From NCBI GenBank assembly GCA_963802095.1, contig CAWDHI010000005.1, positions 186,001 to 250,000 on the forward strand: 64,000 nt of DNA, read 5' to 3'. Below the pieces are notes generated by a model. The model saw only the letters and a program-made list of their open reading frames with translations. It was not told where the DNA came from and did not search any database. Positions 54,802 through 63,078 of the stretch are shown here, piece by piece. The first letter of the stretch is position 1. Each line of letters opens with the position of its first letter. Made by a program: the position numbers and the translations under genes. Source of the DNA: CAVVEQ01 sp963802095. Its GTDB lineage: Bacteria > Chloroflexota > Anaerolineae > Anaerolineales > Anaerolineaceae.

Positions 54802-54962
54802 AACGAAAATATTTACTTTTCTGTTATGATGATCATGGAAATTACCTGGCTGCACAATAAAAGACGAGGAGGTGATGCATCAAAATCAATTCAGGTTAGC
54901 GTGTGTGTTGTTCAGTACGTGTTTCAAAATCCAAACATTTCTCACATTGGAGGAGAAAACAA

Positions 54963-56232
54963 ATGAAAAAGAGTATCTTTAGTGTATTAGCGCTTCTGGT
55001 TGGGATCTCCATGATCCTCGCAGCCTGCGCACCCGCAGCTGCTACAGAAGCCCCCGCAGCTTCCAATCCTGGTTTACAGATGGAATCTGCCAAGGTTGCG
55101 GAGCAGTTCTTCAATGACGAGGATTTCGCGAAATCCAAGGAATTGATGACCGCGAAAGCCTTGAACCCAAATGACCCGATCTACCTGCAGTACCTGGTGG
55201 AAAACCCGACCGACATCAGCAAGTACCCTCAGTATGCTGATTTCGCCAAAAAGGAAGCTCCATACAACCTGTGCTTCTCCAACGCTGGTGTGAACAACCC
55301 CTGGCGTGTGACTGGTTACGTGACCATGCGCGAGCAGGTAGAAGCCCTCCGCGCTGAAGGTTTGGTCAAGAACTTCATCCACCTCGATGCCGCTGGTGAC
55401 GATGCCAAGCAGATCGCCGACATCCAGGATATCATCAATACCCCCGGCAAATGCGACATCCTCATTGTTGCCTCCAATACCTCCGAAGCCTTGACCCCCA
55501 TCGTGGAAAAAGCCTGCGAGGTTATGCCGGTTGTGCAGTTTGACCGCTATGCCCAGACCGACTGCCCGGTTGTCTCCACCCGCCCGATCGGTGGTTATGC
55601 CTTCGGTATCTCCGGCGCTGAAAAAGTCGTGAAGGACCTTGGCCCCGAGTGCGGTAACGTGCTCGCCTTCCGCATCCTCCCGGGTGTGGATGTACTCGAG
55701 CAGCGCTGGGGTGCAGCCCGCAAGATCTTTGAAGAGAATCCCGCCTGCAATATCATCGGTGTTGAGTTCGTGGCCTATGATTCCTTCAAAGCCAGCACAG
55801 TTGTCACTGATTACCTGGCCAAATATGGCACCATCGATGCTGTCTGGATGGACGCTGGCGGTACCGCAGTAACCATTCTGGAAGCCTTCAAGGATGCCGG
55901 CATCCCCTACCCGAAAGTTATGATCGGTGAGGATCAGCAGGACTTCCTGGATTACTGGAAGACCAACGATATCAATGGGCTTGCCCCCACCTTCCCGACC
56001 TTCCAGTGGCGCACCGCCGTGCTGGCCGCAGTCAAATTCCTCAAGGGTGAGACTGTCCAGCACAACTGGGTTACCCCCCAGCCGGATGTGACCGCTGAGA
56101 ACCTGGATCAAGTTCGCCGGTACCGGTATGCCCCCGCTGTACTATGTTTTGAGCAGCGCGGAAGATCTGCCGACCTGGCCGGATGCCTGGAAAGCCCTCG
56201 ATACAACCAAGTATCAGGACATTCTGGAGTAA
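54963..56232 (+). CDS. Sugar ABC transporter substrate-binding lipoprotein (one frameshift near 56110)
   Basis: The protein has about 422 residues after joining. The lipoprotein signal peptide MKKSIFSVLALLVG ends in a lipobox of the LAAC type, followed by an Ala/Thr/Glu/Pro-rich spacer. The periplasmic-binding-protein fold of the RbsB type spans about 90-410, with NNPWRVTGY and VASNTSEALTPIV marking the two lobes. The open frame drifts after ENLDQ near 56108. Shifting one base gives KFAGTGMPPLYYVLSS and a natural end DTTKYQDILE at 56232, so the gene is probably intact in the organism. GGAGG precedes the ATG at 54963. It delivers the sugar to the adjacent permeases; the substrate is unknown. 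Confidence 0.82.
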
Positions 56233-56252
56233 TCCAAGCTCGAGTTGTAAAA

Positions 56253-56290
56253 ATGGGCCCGCTCGGCAACCGGGCGGGCCCATTCTCTTT
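56253..56290 (+). terminator. Hairpin after the binding-protein gene
   Basis: ATGGGCCCGC and GCGGGCCCAT (56253-56262 and 56274-56283) form a GC-rich 10-bp stem followed by TCTCTTTG. It lies 20 bp after the real stop codon and 33 bp before the next ribosome site. It may partially terminate, to favour high binding-protein expression. Confidence 0.65.
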
Positions 56291-56322
56291 GCGCGATATT
56301 CCATGAAAGGAGTTCGATATCC

Positions 56323-57199
56323 ATGATCGAGATCGGTTTTCATACAGACGCTTTCAACAGCAGTTACTGGAGCTTTGAGCAGGCGCTTGCAGTGGGCGCA
56401 AAAAAATGACGTGCACTGGATCGAATGCGGAATGATCGATGGGGTCAGTTGGATCCACGGGCTGGGTTACCAGCCGCACGTGGCCAGCTGGGAAGACCCG
56501 AAAATGTGGCAGGAAAAAGCCGCGAAATACGGGGTGAAATTCTCCCAGATCGACGCAGCTTTCCCGATGTCGCTGCCCGAAGGAGCCTCGCTGGGCGTGG
56601 AATATACTCTGCGCACCATCCGCTGGGCGTACCTGGCAGGCTGCGATCACATAGACACCACCGACGACCGCTTCGCCCCCAAGGGGATGTCCCACGACCA
56701 GGCGCTTGACATGATGAAGCGGGCTTACGGGCAGATCATGGAAGTTGCCGAGCGGTATCAAATGATCATAGATATCGAACCTCATGGTTTCTACACGACG
56801 AAACCAGAGTTCATGGAAAAAATGCTCGCTTTTGTGGATAGCCCCTACCTGCGAATGAACATGGATACCGGCAACACCTTTATTGCCGGGCAGGATCCTG
56901 TGGCATTTCTCAATAAATTTAAAAATAAAGTCAGCCACGTGCATGTGAAAGACGTAAGTGATACACTCGCGGCTTCCCTCCGTGGGGAACTGACCGGAAT
57001 CGCCGTCAGCCAGTGCGCTATTGGCGATGGTGTCAACGTGGAAAACATCAGGAAATGTTTTGATATTCTTGTGGATATCAATTACAACGGCGTGATCAGC
57101 CTGGAATGCGAAGGACAGGGCGGACCGATGATCGAAAAAAGTCTTGCATTCGTTCGCGGGCTGGTGGCTGATGCCAATAAACGCATGGTATCTAAATAA
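56323..57199 (+). CDS. Sugar phosphate isomerase/epimerase (one frameshift in an A-run)
   Basis: This TIM-barrel protein is about 291 residues after joining. It begins MIEIGFHTDAFNSS at the ATG at 56323, with AAAGGAG upstream, and breaks at a run of seven A near 56402. Removing one A gives AVGAKNDVHWIECG and an open frame to 57199. Metal ligands are in DIEPHGF, NMDTGNTF, HVHVKD and LECEG. It belongs to the AP-endonuclease-2-fold isomerases and is most like those adjacent to Gfo/Idh dehydrogenases. It precedes another isomerase by 29 bp. Confidence 0.78.
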
Positions 57200-57228
57200 G
57201 CTGCGTACCCTCATGACAGGAGAATGAA

Positions 57229-58057
57229 ATGGGAAAGATCCTATTAGGCGTGAATATGGAGTTTGTCAGACACCACGATAAACCATTTGCGTGGGGCGTT
57301 GAAAAGGCAGCCGAGATTGGCTACCAATATATCGAACCAATGGTTCACCTTGGGCGCGAACTGCTCAGCGAGGCTCGCTATTTCCACAGCGTATCGATGT
57401 ATGACGATCCGCGATGGGTCAAGGACCTGTGCGACAAGAACAAGATCAAACTCTCCGGACTGTCCTCGCATACCCCTCTCTGCAAACCTGAAATCAGCGT
57501 TGAATACCTGAAGCAGGCTGTCCGATGGGCATCCGACGCAGGCGCTCCGGTGGTCAACACGGATGAGGGTCCCAAACCCGAGTGGACAACCAAAGAGATG
57601 GACTATACCCTGATGACCTATACGCTCAAAGAGGCTGCCATGGTTGCCGAGCGCTACGGAGTCAAGATCGGGCTAGAACCACACCAGCAGTACAGCAAAT
57701 CTCTCAAAGGGATTGGATAGTATCTACGACCTGGTGAAATCCCCATCGATCGGGATCAATTACGATACCGGCAACTCCTTCCTGGCCGGTACGGATGATA
57801 CGTACGATTGGCTTGGTCACGTGGTTGACCGCCTCGTCCACCTGCATGCCAAAGATATTTCCATGCAGCAAAGCGGTGCGGAACGCGGCAAGGTGACCGG
57901 CACACCGGTGGGCTGCGCCTGCGGAGATGGCGTTGTGGACTGGAAGCGGGTGATCGAGATGGTCAGGAAGTGCCCCAACGATATAGTCTTCAGTGTGGAA
58001 TGCGGCACCGTTCCCGATGCGATTCGCAGTTTTGAATACCTGAGCAAACTGATCTAA
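57229..58057 (+). CDS. Sugar phosphate isomerase/epimerase (one frameshift in a G-run)
   Basis: This is another TIM-barrel isomerase, about 275 residues joined. The first frame runs from the ATG at 57229 (GACAGGAG upstream) to a false stop at 57720. Deleting one G of GGG near 57709 reads SLKG-LDSIYDLV and continues to 58057. Metal ligands are in LEPHQQY, NYDTGNSF, HLHAKD and SVECG. It is distinct from the preceding isomerase, so the pair may form one complex or act in sequence. The third Gfo/Idh gene follows after a hairpin. Confidence 0.78.
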
Positions 58058-58078
58058 TCTTGGGATTCCTCTCATGGT

Positions 58079-58136
58079 GAAATCCCGGCTTTTCCTGCAA
58101 CACCTCTGCCTTCAATTACCTGAAAAGCCGGGTTTC
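58079..58136 (+). terminator. Long stem-loop between isomerase and Gfo/Idh genes
   Basis: GAAATCCCGGCTTTTC (58079-58094) and GAAAAGCCGGGTTTC (58122-58136) pair over 15 bp with one bulged T, around a 27-base loop. It is followed by ATAAAG, with no T-run. It sits 22 bp after the isomerase stop and 60 bp before the next gene. Confidence 0.55.
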
Positions 58137-58195
58137 ATAAAGAATTCGCAGCAATTATATTTCTTTAAGTTATTATCATTTTTTCAGGAGGAACG

Positions 58196-59344
58196 ATGAC
58201 ATATCCGAAGGTCGCAGTAATTGGCTTGGGTTTCATGGGGCGCACGCATATCCAATCTCTGCGTAGACTCGGCGTGGAAGTATACGGGGTGGCAGGCATT
58301 ACCCCTGAAGAAGCCCAAAAAGCCGCCGCTGAGCTATCCATCCCAAAATGGTACCGTGATTTCGATGAGGCTGTATCCGACCCGGATGTGAAGGTTGTTC
58401 ACTTATGCACTCCTAACAACCTGCATTACAGCCAGGCGAAAAAAGCACTGGAGTATGGCAAGCACGTCCTCTGCGAAAAACCACTGGCGATGACATCTGT
58501 GGAATCAGCCGAGCTGGCAGAGCTGGCAAAGAAAAAGGGGCTATTCACAGCCGTGAATTACAACCTGCGTTTTTACCCTGTCTGCCAGGAAGCGCGCGCC
58601 CGGATTAAAGATGGTGATTTGGGAACGCCCTACCTGGTTCATGGAGCATACCTGCAGGATTGGCTTTTTTTGAAAACCGATTGGAACTGGCGCCTGGAAC
58701 CGGAGCAGGGGGGCGATCTGCGTGCAGTAGCGGATATCGGCACCCACTGGATGGATATGATTACCTACCTGACGGGAATGAAGGTGACAGAAGTGTTCGC
58801 GGAATTCTCGATCGCCCACAAAACCCGCCTGAAACCTTCCGGCGAGGTGGAAACCTACGCGGGCAAGATCGATCAAAACCTATCCACGAACGAAGTTCCG
58901 ATCAAGACCGAAGATGCGGCCGTAATTATATTCCGCTTTGATAATGGCTCGCTCGGAACTGTCACTCTCTCCCAGGTGACAGCAGGACGCAAGAATTTCT
59001 TCTGGTTCGAGATCAGCGGTTCAAAAACCGCCATGCATTGGGAGCAGGAAAACCCGAACGAGCTTTGGATCGGACATCGAGACCGGCCGAACGAGTTGCT
59101 TCCCAAGGATCCTTCCCTTTTCCATCCGGAAGTGCGCGCGCTCACCGGTTTCCCCGGCGGCCATGCGGAAGGGTATCCGGATACTTTCCTGCAGGTCTTT
59201 CGCCAATTCTACAAAGCCATCGAAACCGGCAAAATACCTGAAACCGGGCAATTTGCCACATTTGAGGATGGCCACCACGAAATGATCCTTTGTGACGCGA
59301 TCAAGAAATCCGCTGCAGAAAAACGATGGGTGAAGGTTCAATAA
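58196..59344 (+). CDS. Gfo/Idh/MocA family oxidoreductase
   Basis: This 382-residue NAD(P)-dependent dehydrogenase has an N-terminal GLGFMGRTHIQSL motif, EKPLAMTSVESAEL near 98 and the GTHWMDMITYLTG block near 181 with the catalytic His/Asp. The AYLQDWLFLKTDWNWR segment near 150 is shared in style with the Gfo/Idh protein at 47514. Behind two isomerases, it probably catalyses the oxidation or re-reduction step of a keto-sugar route. AGGAGG precedes the ATG. Last intact gene of the rightward island; an insertion-sequence-like end follows after 17 bp. Confidence 0.87.
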   Translation: MTYPKVAVIGLGFMGRTHIQSLRRLGVEVYGVAGITPEEAQKAAAELSIPKWYRDFDEAVSDPDVKVVHLCTPNNLHYSQAKKALEYGKHVLCEKPLAMTSVESAELAELAKKKGLFTAVNYNLRFYPVCQEARARIKDGDLGTPYLVHGAYLQDWLFLKTDWNWRLEPEQGGDLRAVADIGTHWMDMITYLTGMKVTEVFAEFSIAHKTRLKPSGEVETYAGKIDQNLSTNEVPIKTEDAAVIIFRFDNGSLGTVTLSQVTAGRKNFFWFEISGSKTAMHWEQENPNELWIGHRDRPNELLPKDPSLFHPEVRALTGFPGGHAEGYPDTFLQVFRQFYKAIETGKIPETGQFATFEDGHHEMILCDAIKKSAAEKRWVKVQ

Positions 59345-59361
59345 TACAAAAGGCGCCGAGA

Positions 59362-59400
59362 TGTAGTGCACCCCAATTGTTAGACATGCATTAAGGTGAC
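59362..59400 (+). mobile_element. Remnant insertion-sequence terminus (IS3-like)
   Basis: The segment begins TGTAGTGCACCCC at 59362 and continues through AATTGTTAGACA and AAGGTGAC. This is the layout of an IS3-family (IS150-group-like) left end running into the ribosome site of a transposase gene. No transposase coding sequence remains. It adjoins the truncated 3' end of the M20 peptidase gene, so an IS-adjacent deletion is the likely event. The assignment rests on remembered terminus patterns, not on a search. Confidence 0.45.
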
Positions 59401-60251
59401 AAAAAGGACTGAGTGCTGGATGCCCACTCACCGCCATGGATCTTGCAAATCGCCAGGGGTACTTTGACCTTGTAATACGGATCGTATAGCGGGTGAGATA
59501 CAGTCGATTCCCGCCAGATTGCATAGGATTCGACTGCCTGGTAAACCTGCAACGCTTTACCGATGGGATTGACCAGGTCATACCGGCCTTCAATGGAACC
59601 TTCGACACCGGTGATCTTCAAGCGGAAGAACTGCGCCCCGCGTTGGGCGATCCCCAGCGCATAATCCGCGCTCGGTTCGGTGAATATCATGCCATCACCT
59701 GTATAACCCCGCAGAACACATGCCAGTGTGCCGTTGCCGCCATTCTCTTCATCCACCACAGATTCCAGAATCATATCTCCTTTGAGTTTAATGTCAGCGG
59801 ATTGAAGCGCCTTTACCACCATTAGATTGACCACGCAGCCGGCTTTCATATCCGCTGATCCACGTCCGTACACTTTTCCGTCTTCGAAATCTCCGCTCCA
59901 GGGCGAGTGGCTCCACTTGCCTTCTTCTCCTGTGGGAACCACATCCACATGGCCATTGAAGATCAAGTTTTTCCCTCCACCAACCCCCTTCCAGGTTCCG
60001 ACCACGTTGGGTCTGCCTGTATAGGGAATCTCAGAAGGGACATATGCCCGGTGAGTTTGTAGTTCAGGATCCACCGGGTCCCAAATATCTAATTGAAGTC
60101 CCATCGCCTTCATTCGTGTGGCGATAACATCCTGGACGCCCTTTTCGTTGCCTGGAAGGGTGGGGATCCGCACCAGATCCTGCAAAAGGTTGAGGGCTTC
60201 ACCCCGCAACCCCTCCACAGCCCGGTTGGTTTTTTCCTGAGTAATTGTCAT
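59391..60251 (-). pseudogene. M20 peptidase (ArgE/DapE-like), C-terminus lost
   Basis: About 286 residues remain of a metallopeptidase normally around 420-430. The N-terminal catalytic half is intact: HVDVVPTGE near 98, GRGSADMKAG near 132 with the bridging Asp, and VVDEENGGNGT near 166 with the general-base Glu and metal ligand. The dimerisation domain starts at about 205. The frame ends abruptly after HGGEWASS, where the sequence runs into a probable insertion-sequence end. The last metal His is therefore missing and the product is unlikely to be active. The ATG at 60251 follows AAAGGATG and lies two bases after the stop codon of the upstream gene. Substrate class: N-acyl or N-carbamoyl amino acids or dipeptides. 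Confidence 0.75.
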
Positions 60252-60253
60252 CG

Positions 60254-61681
60254 TCAACATCCTTTTTTGATCATTTCGGTAGCCGCGTTCAAAGCAAGTA
60301 CGGTTGCATTTTGTTCCAATGCATTCATGATCGTTTCATATTTGAAATCGGCTTCGGGTTCCCTGAAATTATCAGGATGGGGTAAATATCCCACAAAGCC
60401 GTTTGAAAGACCGAAAATAAACGCCTGCTCCCCGCAAGGGGCATTTCGCTCTTTCCATTCCATCCCGACCTCGACGAGCACCTCCCCTGGCAAGGTCATG
60501 ATACGGAGATCACCCAGCCGGATCACTTGCACAGTCAAGGGGTATGGTCTGCGGAAGCTGGGATTCCCGAGTTTCATCGCCATTATGAGAAAGCGGGAAA
60601 CAGCCGACATTAATCTGCGCATCTCGTTCTCGTCCATGTTGCGTTCGATCACCACCTGTGAGGCATCCCGCCAAAGTGTGTAGACAGGCTTTAAGTTGAA
60701 GGGTGTAGCTTTTCGGAAATCTGGCAGGTACTCCATGATGATCCTGCGTTCTTTCAGCAAATTATTCCAGGCTGACCATGCACCCATTTCGGCATGCGAA
60801 GGTTTTACCGATATTACCCTTCTGGCGGATTGCAGTGAAGGATTATCAAGAGTTTGTGATCCCCGCAAAGCTTCGATCACCTCGCGACCGAGCGACTCTC
60901 CAACGGTTCTGGAATCTTCAAAGGTTCCACCCACATAGCCGCGGGTATCCAGGGAATCATATTTCGGCCGGGTGGAGGGGATGATGTTGCCTTCGGTCAT
61001 ATTTACGAAAAGGGCAGCCTCCACTCCAAGGTGTTTCTCAAGATAAACCTGTGCAGCTCCGGGGTAATCCGCGCTGATCTGCAGGTTATCATGTCCCAGG
61101 CAGACTGCGTGGCAGCCAACTCCAAAAAGGACAGCAAGGGGTTTGTGGTTTTCCCTTTGATCGAATTCAATTGCAAGAATCCGGCAATCCACCAGGGGTT
61201 CGGTAAAGTCCGATCGCCGGTTCGCTTGAAAATTCGCCTGGCCTGTGGCGATTCTTACCTCCACTGGTTGAAGCTTGCCTGCTGCTTCTTTGGCTGCCCG
61301 GACCATTATTTCGACCAACCCCTCCAGGTATTCCCGGGTGGGGGAGGCGATGATCAGGGATTCCTCCACATCAGGTCCGGAGTGGGTATGCGAGGCGCTG
61401 AGGCAAAGGCCTTTCTCATCAATTGTCCCTTCCTTCATTAAAAAAGTAAGCACGCGATTAAATACCGCATCCGGGATTGAGATCAGGTCTGCGGTGATGA
61501 TGCACAATCGGTTTTCCCCCTGCTTTAAGAATAGCGCCTTGGTAAAAAGCGGGTCGTGGACCCCGTTGCTTAACAATCCTGCCCGCTGGCCGTAACCTCC
61601 CATAGAAATGGGACATTCCGGGGTGATCTCCTGCTTGGCCACCCCGGCGAGGATTTCCCCATTATGTTCCGAGGTTTTCAT
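60254..61681 (-). CDS. Neutral/alkaline ceramidase-superfamily protein (N-terminal domain type)
   Basis: This 475-residue protein resembles the catalytic domain of neutral non-lysosomal ceramidases: DPLFTKALFLKQGENRLCIITAD early, SASHTHSGPD near 95 with zinc His ligands, and GVGCHAVCLGHDN...SADYPGA near 195. The canonical GDVSPN motif with the nucleophilic Ser is replaced by EGNIIPSTRP near 232, so ordinary ceramidase chemistry is doubtful. There is no clear signal peptide, so it is probably cytosolic, unlike secreted ceramidases. The ATG overlaps the symporter stop (ATGA at 61678-61681), and the M20 gene starts two bases after its own stop, indicating tight translational coupling. Confidence 0.75.
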   Translation of the reverse strand: MKTSEHNGEILAGVAKQEITPECPISMGGYGQRAGLLSNGVHDPLFTKALFLKQGENRLCIITADLISIPDAVFNRVLTFLMKEGTIDEKGLCLSASHTHSGPDVEESLIIASPTREYLEGLVEIMVRAAKEAAGKLQPVEVRIATGQANFQANRRSDFTEPLVDCRILAIEFDQRENHKPLAVLFGVGCHAVCLGHDNLQISADYPGAAQVYLEKHLGVEAALFVNMTEGNIIPSTRPKYDSLDTRGYVGGTFEDSRTVGESLGREVIEALRGSQTLDNPSLQSARRVISVKPSHAEMGAWSAWNNLLKERRIIMEYLPDFRKATPFNLKPVYTLWRDASQVVIERNMDENEMRRLMSAVSRFLIMAMKLGNPSFRRPYPLTVQVIRLGDLRIMTLPGEVLVEVGMEWKERNAPCGEQAFIFGLSNGFVGYLPHPDNFREPEADFKYETIMNALEQNATVLALNAATEMIKKGC

Positions 61682-63015
61682 TCCAATTCTTTATTTTCGA
61701 CCATGAATTGTTTTACATCCTCGGGATTATCGCCAAGTTTGTATCCCCGGAAAAGAAGCAGCCCGATCAAAATGAGCATACCCATCACGAGGAAGGAAAG
61801 CCGCACACCCATTGGATCAGCAACGGAGTACCCAAAATTCTGATAAAGCACCGGGAGGATGAGCACTGCAATGGCGGGTCCGCCTTCGACTGCAAGCGAG
61901 AATGCGCCATAATATATCGCTTCCCGGCGAGTCTTGGTTTTGAACTCATCATAATCTGCCACCGAACCCATCATCGCGTAGGGCAGCATGGAGGAACCGG
62001 CCAGCATGAATCCCAGGGCCATGAAGATGGCGAAAGTCATTATTATCGCGGGGGTCCCAGGAATACTCCCGATCAGGAATCCGGTGGCATACAGGATTCC
62101 GAGGATCATGGTGGCTGTTTGCCAGAGTTTCCGGTTGAGTCGTTTTCGACCGATCCGGTTCCAGAAGATGGCTGCAAATGCCATCACGAGGATGACCACC
62201 CCCATGACTATGGAAACGAAATCCGATGACATTCCCAGCACCTGGGTTACAAAATATGGCAGATTGGTCACCAGCATCCCGTATGCCGATTGTACGAACA
62301 GGATTGCCAGAAAAAGGTGCATGAATTGCCGGTTCTTGAAGGTGGCTAGAAGGCTTTTCGCTACGGGCAGGGGTTCACCCAGCTCTTCGCTTTTCTTCTC
62401 TTTCAACCCGATCAGCGTTAGAACACCTCCGATCAGAGCGACAATGCCAACCACAATTCCCATTCCCCTGGGTCCGAATGCTGAGTTATAGAGAATCCCG
62501 GAGGCAAGCGCACCGACCAGAACGCCGACAAGGGCGAAAACATTCTTCCAGGCAGCCAGGGTCACTCGATCCTTGGGGTCGTCTGCCATTTCAGGCAAGG
62601 CGCCATCATATGGGATCTGCCAGGCGCTCTGGGCGCCATAAAACGCAATTGTTATGACCAGTAAATAAATGATATTTGCTGTAGAGGCGTACTGATTGGG
62701 GGGAGTCCAGATCAGGATCAGCGCCAGTACGGAGAGCGGGAGAAAGACCAATATAAAAGGTTTGCGCCTGCCTAACCTTCCGCGGCGGGAATCACTCCAA
62801 TGCCCGATGAATGGGTCAATAATCGCATTGACGATACTACCAATTGCCAACAGGACGCCGATTATTGCGAGCGGGACGAGGTTCGGACGTCCCGAATCGG
62901 GTGGGGGGGCATAGGTGAACATCAGCCAGGTGGATACGGTGATGGCCATGATATTCGTACTGATCGAAGCTGAGCTGAAAAGCATCATTCTTCCGGTTGA
63001 AAGTCGTTTATGCAT
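61678..63015 (-). CDS. GPH-family (MelB-like) sugar:cation symporter
   Basis: This 445-residue inner-membrane transporter has twelve predicted helices. The conserved loop DPFIGHWSDSRRGRLGRRKPFIL near 67-90 is the hallmark of the glycoside-pentoside-hexuronide:cation symporter family, and a DYDEFKTKTRREAIYYGAF-like loop near 355-373 is equally typical. It imports a glycoside or related solute with Na+ or H+. It is co-transcribed with the ceramidase-like and M20 genes downstream and follows the aminotransferase by 63 bp. Start: ATG at 63015, with AAAGGAG upstream. Confidence 0.87.
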   Translation of the reverse strand: MHKRLSTGRMMLFSSASISTNIMAITVSTWLMFTYAPPPDSGRPNLVPLAIIGVLLAIGSIVNAIIDPFIGHWSDSRRGRLGRRKPFILVFLPLSVLALILIWTPPNQYASTANIIYLLVITIAFYGAQSAWQIPYDGALPEMADDPKDRVTLAAWKNVFALVGVLVGALASGILYNSAFGPRGMGIVVGIVALIGGVLTLIGLKEKKSEELGEPLPVAKSLLATFKNRQFMHLFLAILFVQSAYGMLVTNLPYFVTQVLGMSSDFVSIVMGVVILVMAFAAIFWNRIGRKRLNRKLWQTATMILGILYATGFLIGSIPGTPAIIMTFAIFMALGFMLAGSSMLPYAMMGSVADYDEFKTKTRREAIYYGAFSLAVEGGPAIAVLILPVLYQNFGYSVADPMGVRLSFLVMGMLILIGLLLFRGYKLGDNPEDVKQFMVENKELE

Positions 63016-63078
63016 TATCGGATCTCCTTTGTTATTAGTATTGCCAAGTTTAACATGTGTGCGTGATTTCGCTATCTA

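Noticed and set aside
54875..54985. Short leader frame before the binding-protein gene
   Set aside because: AGGAGG lies only two bases from its ATG, it overlaps the real start out of frame, and its product looks random.
55074..56111. A 345-codon minus-strand open frame
   Set aside because: It mirrors the binding-protein gene codon for codon; no ribosome site or domain.
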